A stretch of DNA of 64,000 nt, taken from assembly GCF_900119145.1 (NCBI RefSeq), contig NZ_FPIY01000003.1, positions 286,299 through 350,298 of the forward strand, written 5' to 3'. A model generated the notes under the pieces. The model had not been told where the DNA came from. It made no database searches and saw only the letters and a program-made list of their open reading frames with translations. Numbering within the stretch: position 1 is the stretch's first letter; each line of letters starts with the position of its first letter. The DNA is from Cellulophaga fucicola. GTDB taxonomy: Bacteria > Bacteroidota > Bacteroidia > Flavobacteriales > Flavobacteriaceae. Of this stretch, positions 63,438 to 64,000 are shown one piece after another. The position numbers and the translations under genes were made by a program.

Positions 63438-64000
63438 ATGAGTGAAGGCGAAAAATCATTAAATTTTATAGAACACATTATCGAGGAAGACCTGAAAAAT
63501 GGTTTCTCAAAAGAGGATTTACGTTTTCGTTTTCCGCCAGAACCTAACGGCTATTTACATATAGGACACGCTAGTTCTATTTGCTTAAATTTTGGCCTTG
63601 GTTTGCGTTATAATGCACCTGTAAATCTGCGTTTTGACGATACAAATCCTGCTAAAGAAGAACAGGAATACGTAGATGCAATTAAGAAAGATGTTGCTTG
63701 GTTGGGCTATAAATGGGACCACGAGTGCTTTGCTTCAGATTATTTTCAAAAGTTGTACGATTGGGCAATTTTTCTTATAAGAGAAGGTAAAGCATATGTA
63801 GATAGCCAATCTTCAGATGCAATGGCAGAACAAAAAGGTACACCAACAACTGTAGGTGTTGCTAGTCCGTTTAGAGACAGAACTGTAGAAGAAAATCTTG
63901 ATCTTTTTAACCGTATGAAAAATGGCGATTTTAAAGAAGGTGAACACGTTTTACGTGCTAAAATAGATATGTCTTCTTCTAATATGCTAATGCGTGACCC
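63438..64000 (+). CDS. glnS: glutaminyl-tRNA synthetase (partial, 3' end outside window)
   Basis: The first 187 codons are present. The class I signature His-Ile-Gly-His appears in [10 protein letters not shown] near residues 33-42, followed by Leu-Arg-Phe-Asp-Asp-Thr-Asn-Pro near 63, both typical of the Glx-tRNA synthetase family. The Gln-specific N-terminal sequence Arg-Phe-Pro-Pro-Glu-Pro-Asn-Gly and the absence of GluRS-type insertions favour GlnRS, which charges tRNA-Gln in the cytoplasm. The ATG at 63438 gives a normal N-terminus. It is divergent from the spr operon. A TATTTTG -7-like box about 35 bases upstream is one base short of the consensus. Confidence 0.93.
   Translation, partial: MSEGEKSLNFIEHIIEEDLKNGFSKEDLRFRFPPEPNGYLHIGHASSICLNFGLGLRYNAPVNLRFDDTNPAKEEQEYVDAIKKDVAWLGYKWDHECFASDYFQKLYDWAIFLIREGKAYVDSQSSDAMAEQKGTPTTVGVASPFRDRTVEENLDLFNRMKNGDFKEGEHVLRAKIDMSSSNMLMRD

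Noticed and set aside
1-64000. CRISPR arrays, insertion sequences, prophage or integrase genes
   Set aside because: No regularly spaced identical repeats, transposase or phage genes were seen on either strand.

Overview
The window looks like chromosome of a gliding member of the Flavobacteriaceae (Bacteroidota), probably marine. The signs are strongly AT-rich DNA, promoter elements of the Bacteroidota TTG/TANNTTTG type, few Shine-Dalgarno sites, many lipoproteins, a TonB-receptor-like outer membrane protein, and type IX secretion (T9SS) cargo carrying gliding-motility C-terminal domains. The genus cannot be named from the sequence alone. No insertion sequence, prophage, CRISPR array or rRNA was seen.

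Layout. (1) 1-6.9 kb: the end of a 2-oxoglutarate dioxygenase gene cut by the window edge, small housekeeping or unknown genes, an operon ending in pbpC (penicillin-binding protein 1C), a CvpA-family protein and a lipocalin-like lipoprotein. (2) 7-12.5 kb: a large alpha-2-macroglobulin lipoprotein with an intact thioester; this family is a known genomic partner of PbpC. (3) 12.7-17.5 kb: a CAP-domain lipoprotein, 3-hydroxyanthranilate dioxygenase, an ALDH7-type aldehyde dehydrogenase, a possible structured RNA, an OmpA-like protein and a membrane-anchored protein with a helix-hairpin-helix-like segment. (4) 17.5-21.7 kb: one operon of a TonB-receptor-like outer membrane barrel, a LytS-type histidine kinase and a LytTR response regulator. 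(5) 21.8-26.9 kb: a Na+/H+ antiporter with a TrkA domain, divergent from a universal stress protein overlapping a SulP transporter. (6) 26.9-34.2 kb: a metallo-beta-lactamase-fold hydrolase, a subtilase with an M1 peptidase, then rnpA, a C-terminal processing peptidase and a DUF4442 protein. (7) 34.3-42.4 kb: a lipoprotein with an NlpC/P60 peptidase, an acetyltransferase, rpiB, a 620-base AT-rich gap, rnr, a GIN-domain protein, a LysE-family exporter and a stand-alone Clp N-domain protein. (8) 42.5-43.2 kb: tRNA-Cys, a deviant tRNA-Cys-like gene, and folB. (9) 43.2-63.2 kb: a minus-strand operon matching sprC-sprD-(small ORF)-sprB-sprF, including a 4795-residue SprB-like adhesin. (10) The right edge holds the start of glnS.

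How parts work together. The spr operon should make the mobile surface adhesin and its outer membrane partners. PbpC and the macroglobulin fit an envelope repair and protease-trapping pair. The outer membrane barrel with LytS/LytTR could form a surface-sensing or envelope-response unit. The antiporter, stress protein and SulP transporter form a likely ion and bicarbonate homeostasis cluster. The observations most worth following are the tRNA-Cys-like gene lacking U33 with its own promoter, the 60-residue secreted protein coupled between sprD and sprB, the mutually exclusive hairpins at 15.6 kb, and the repeat-rich gap before rnr.
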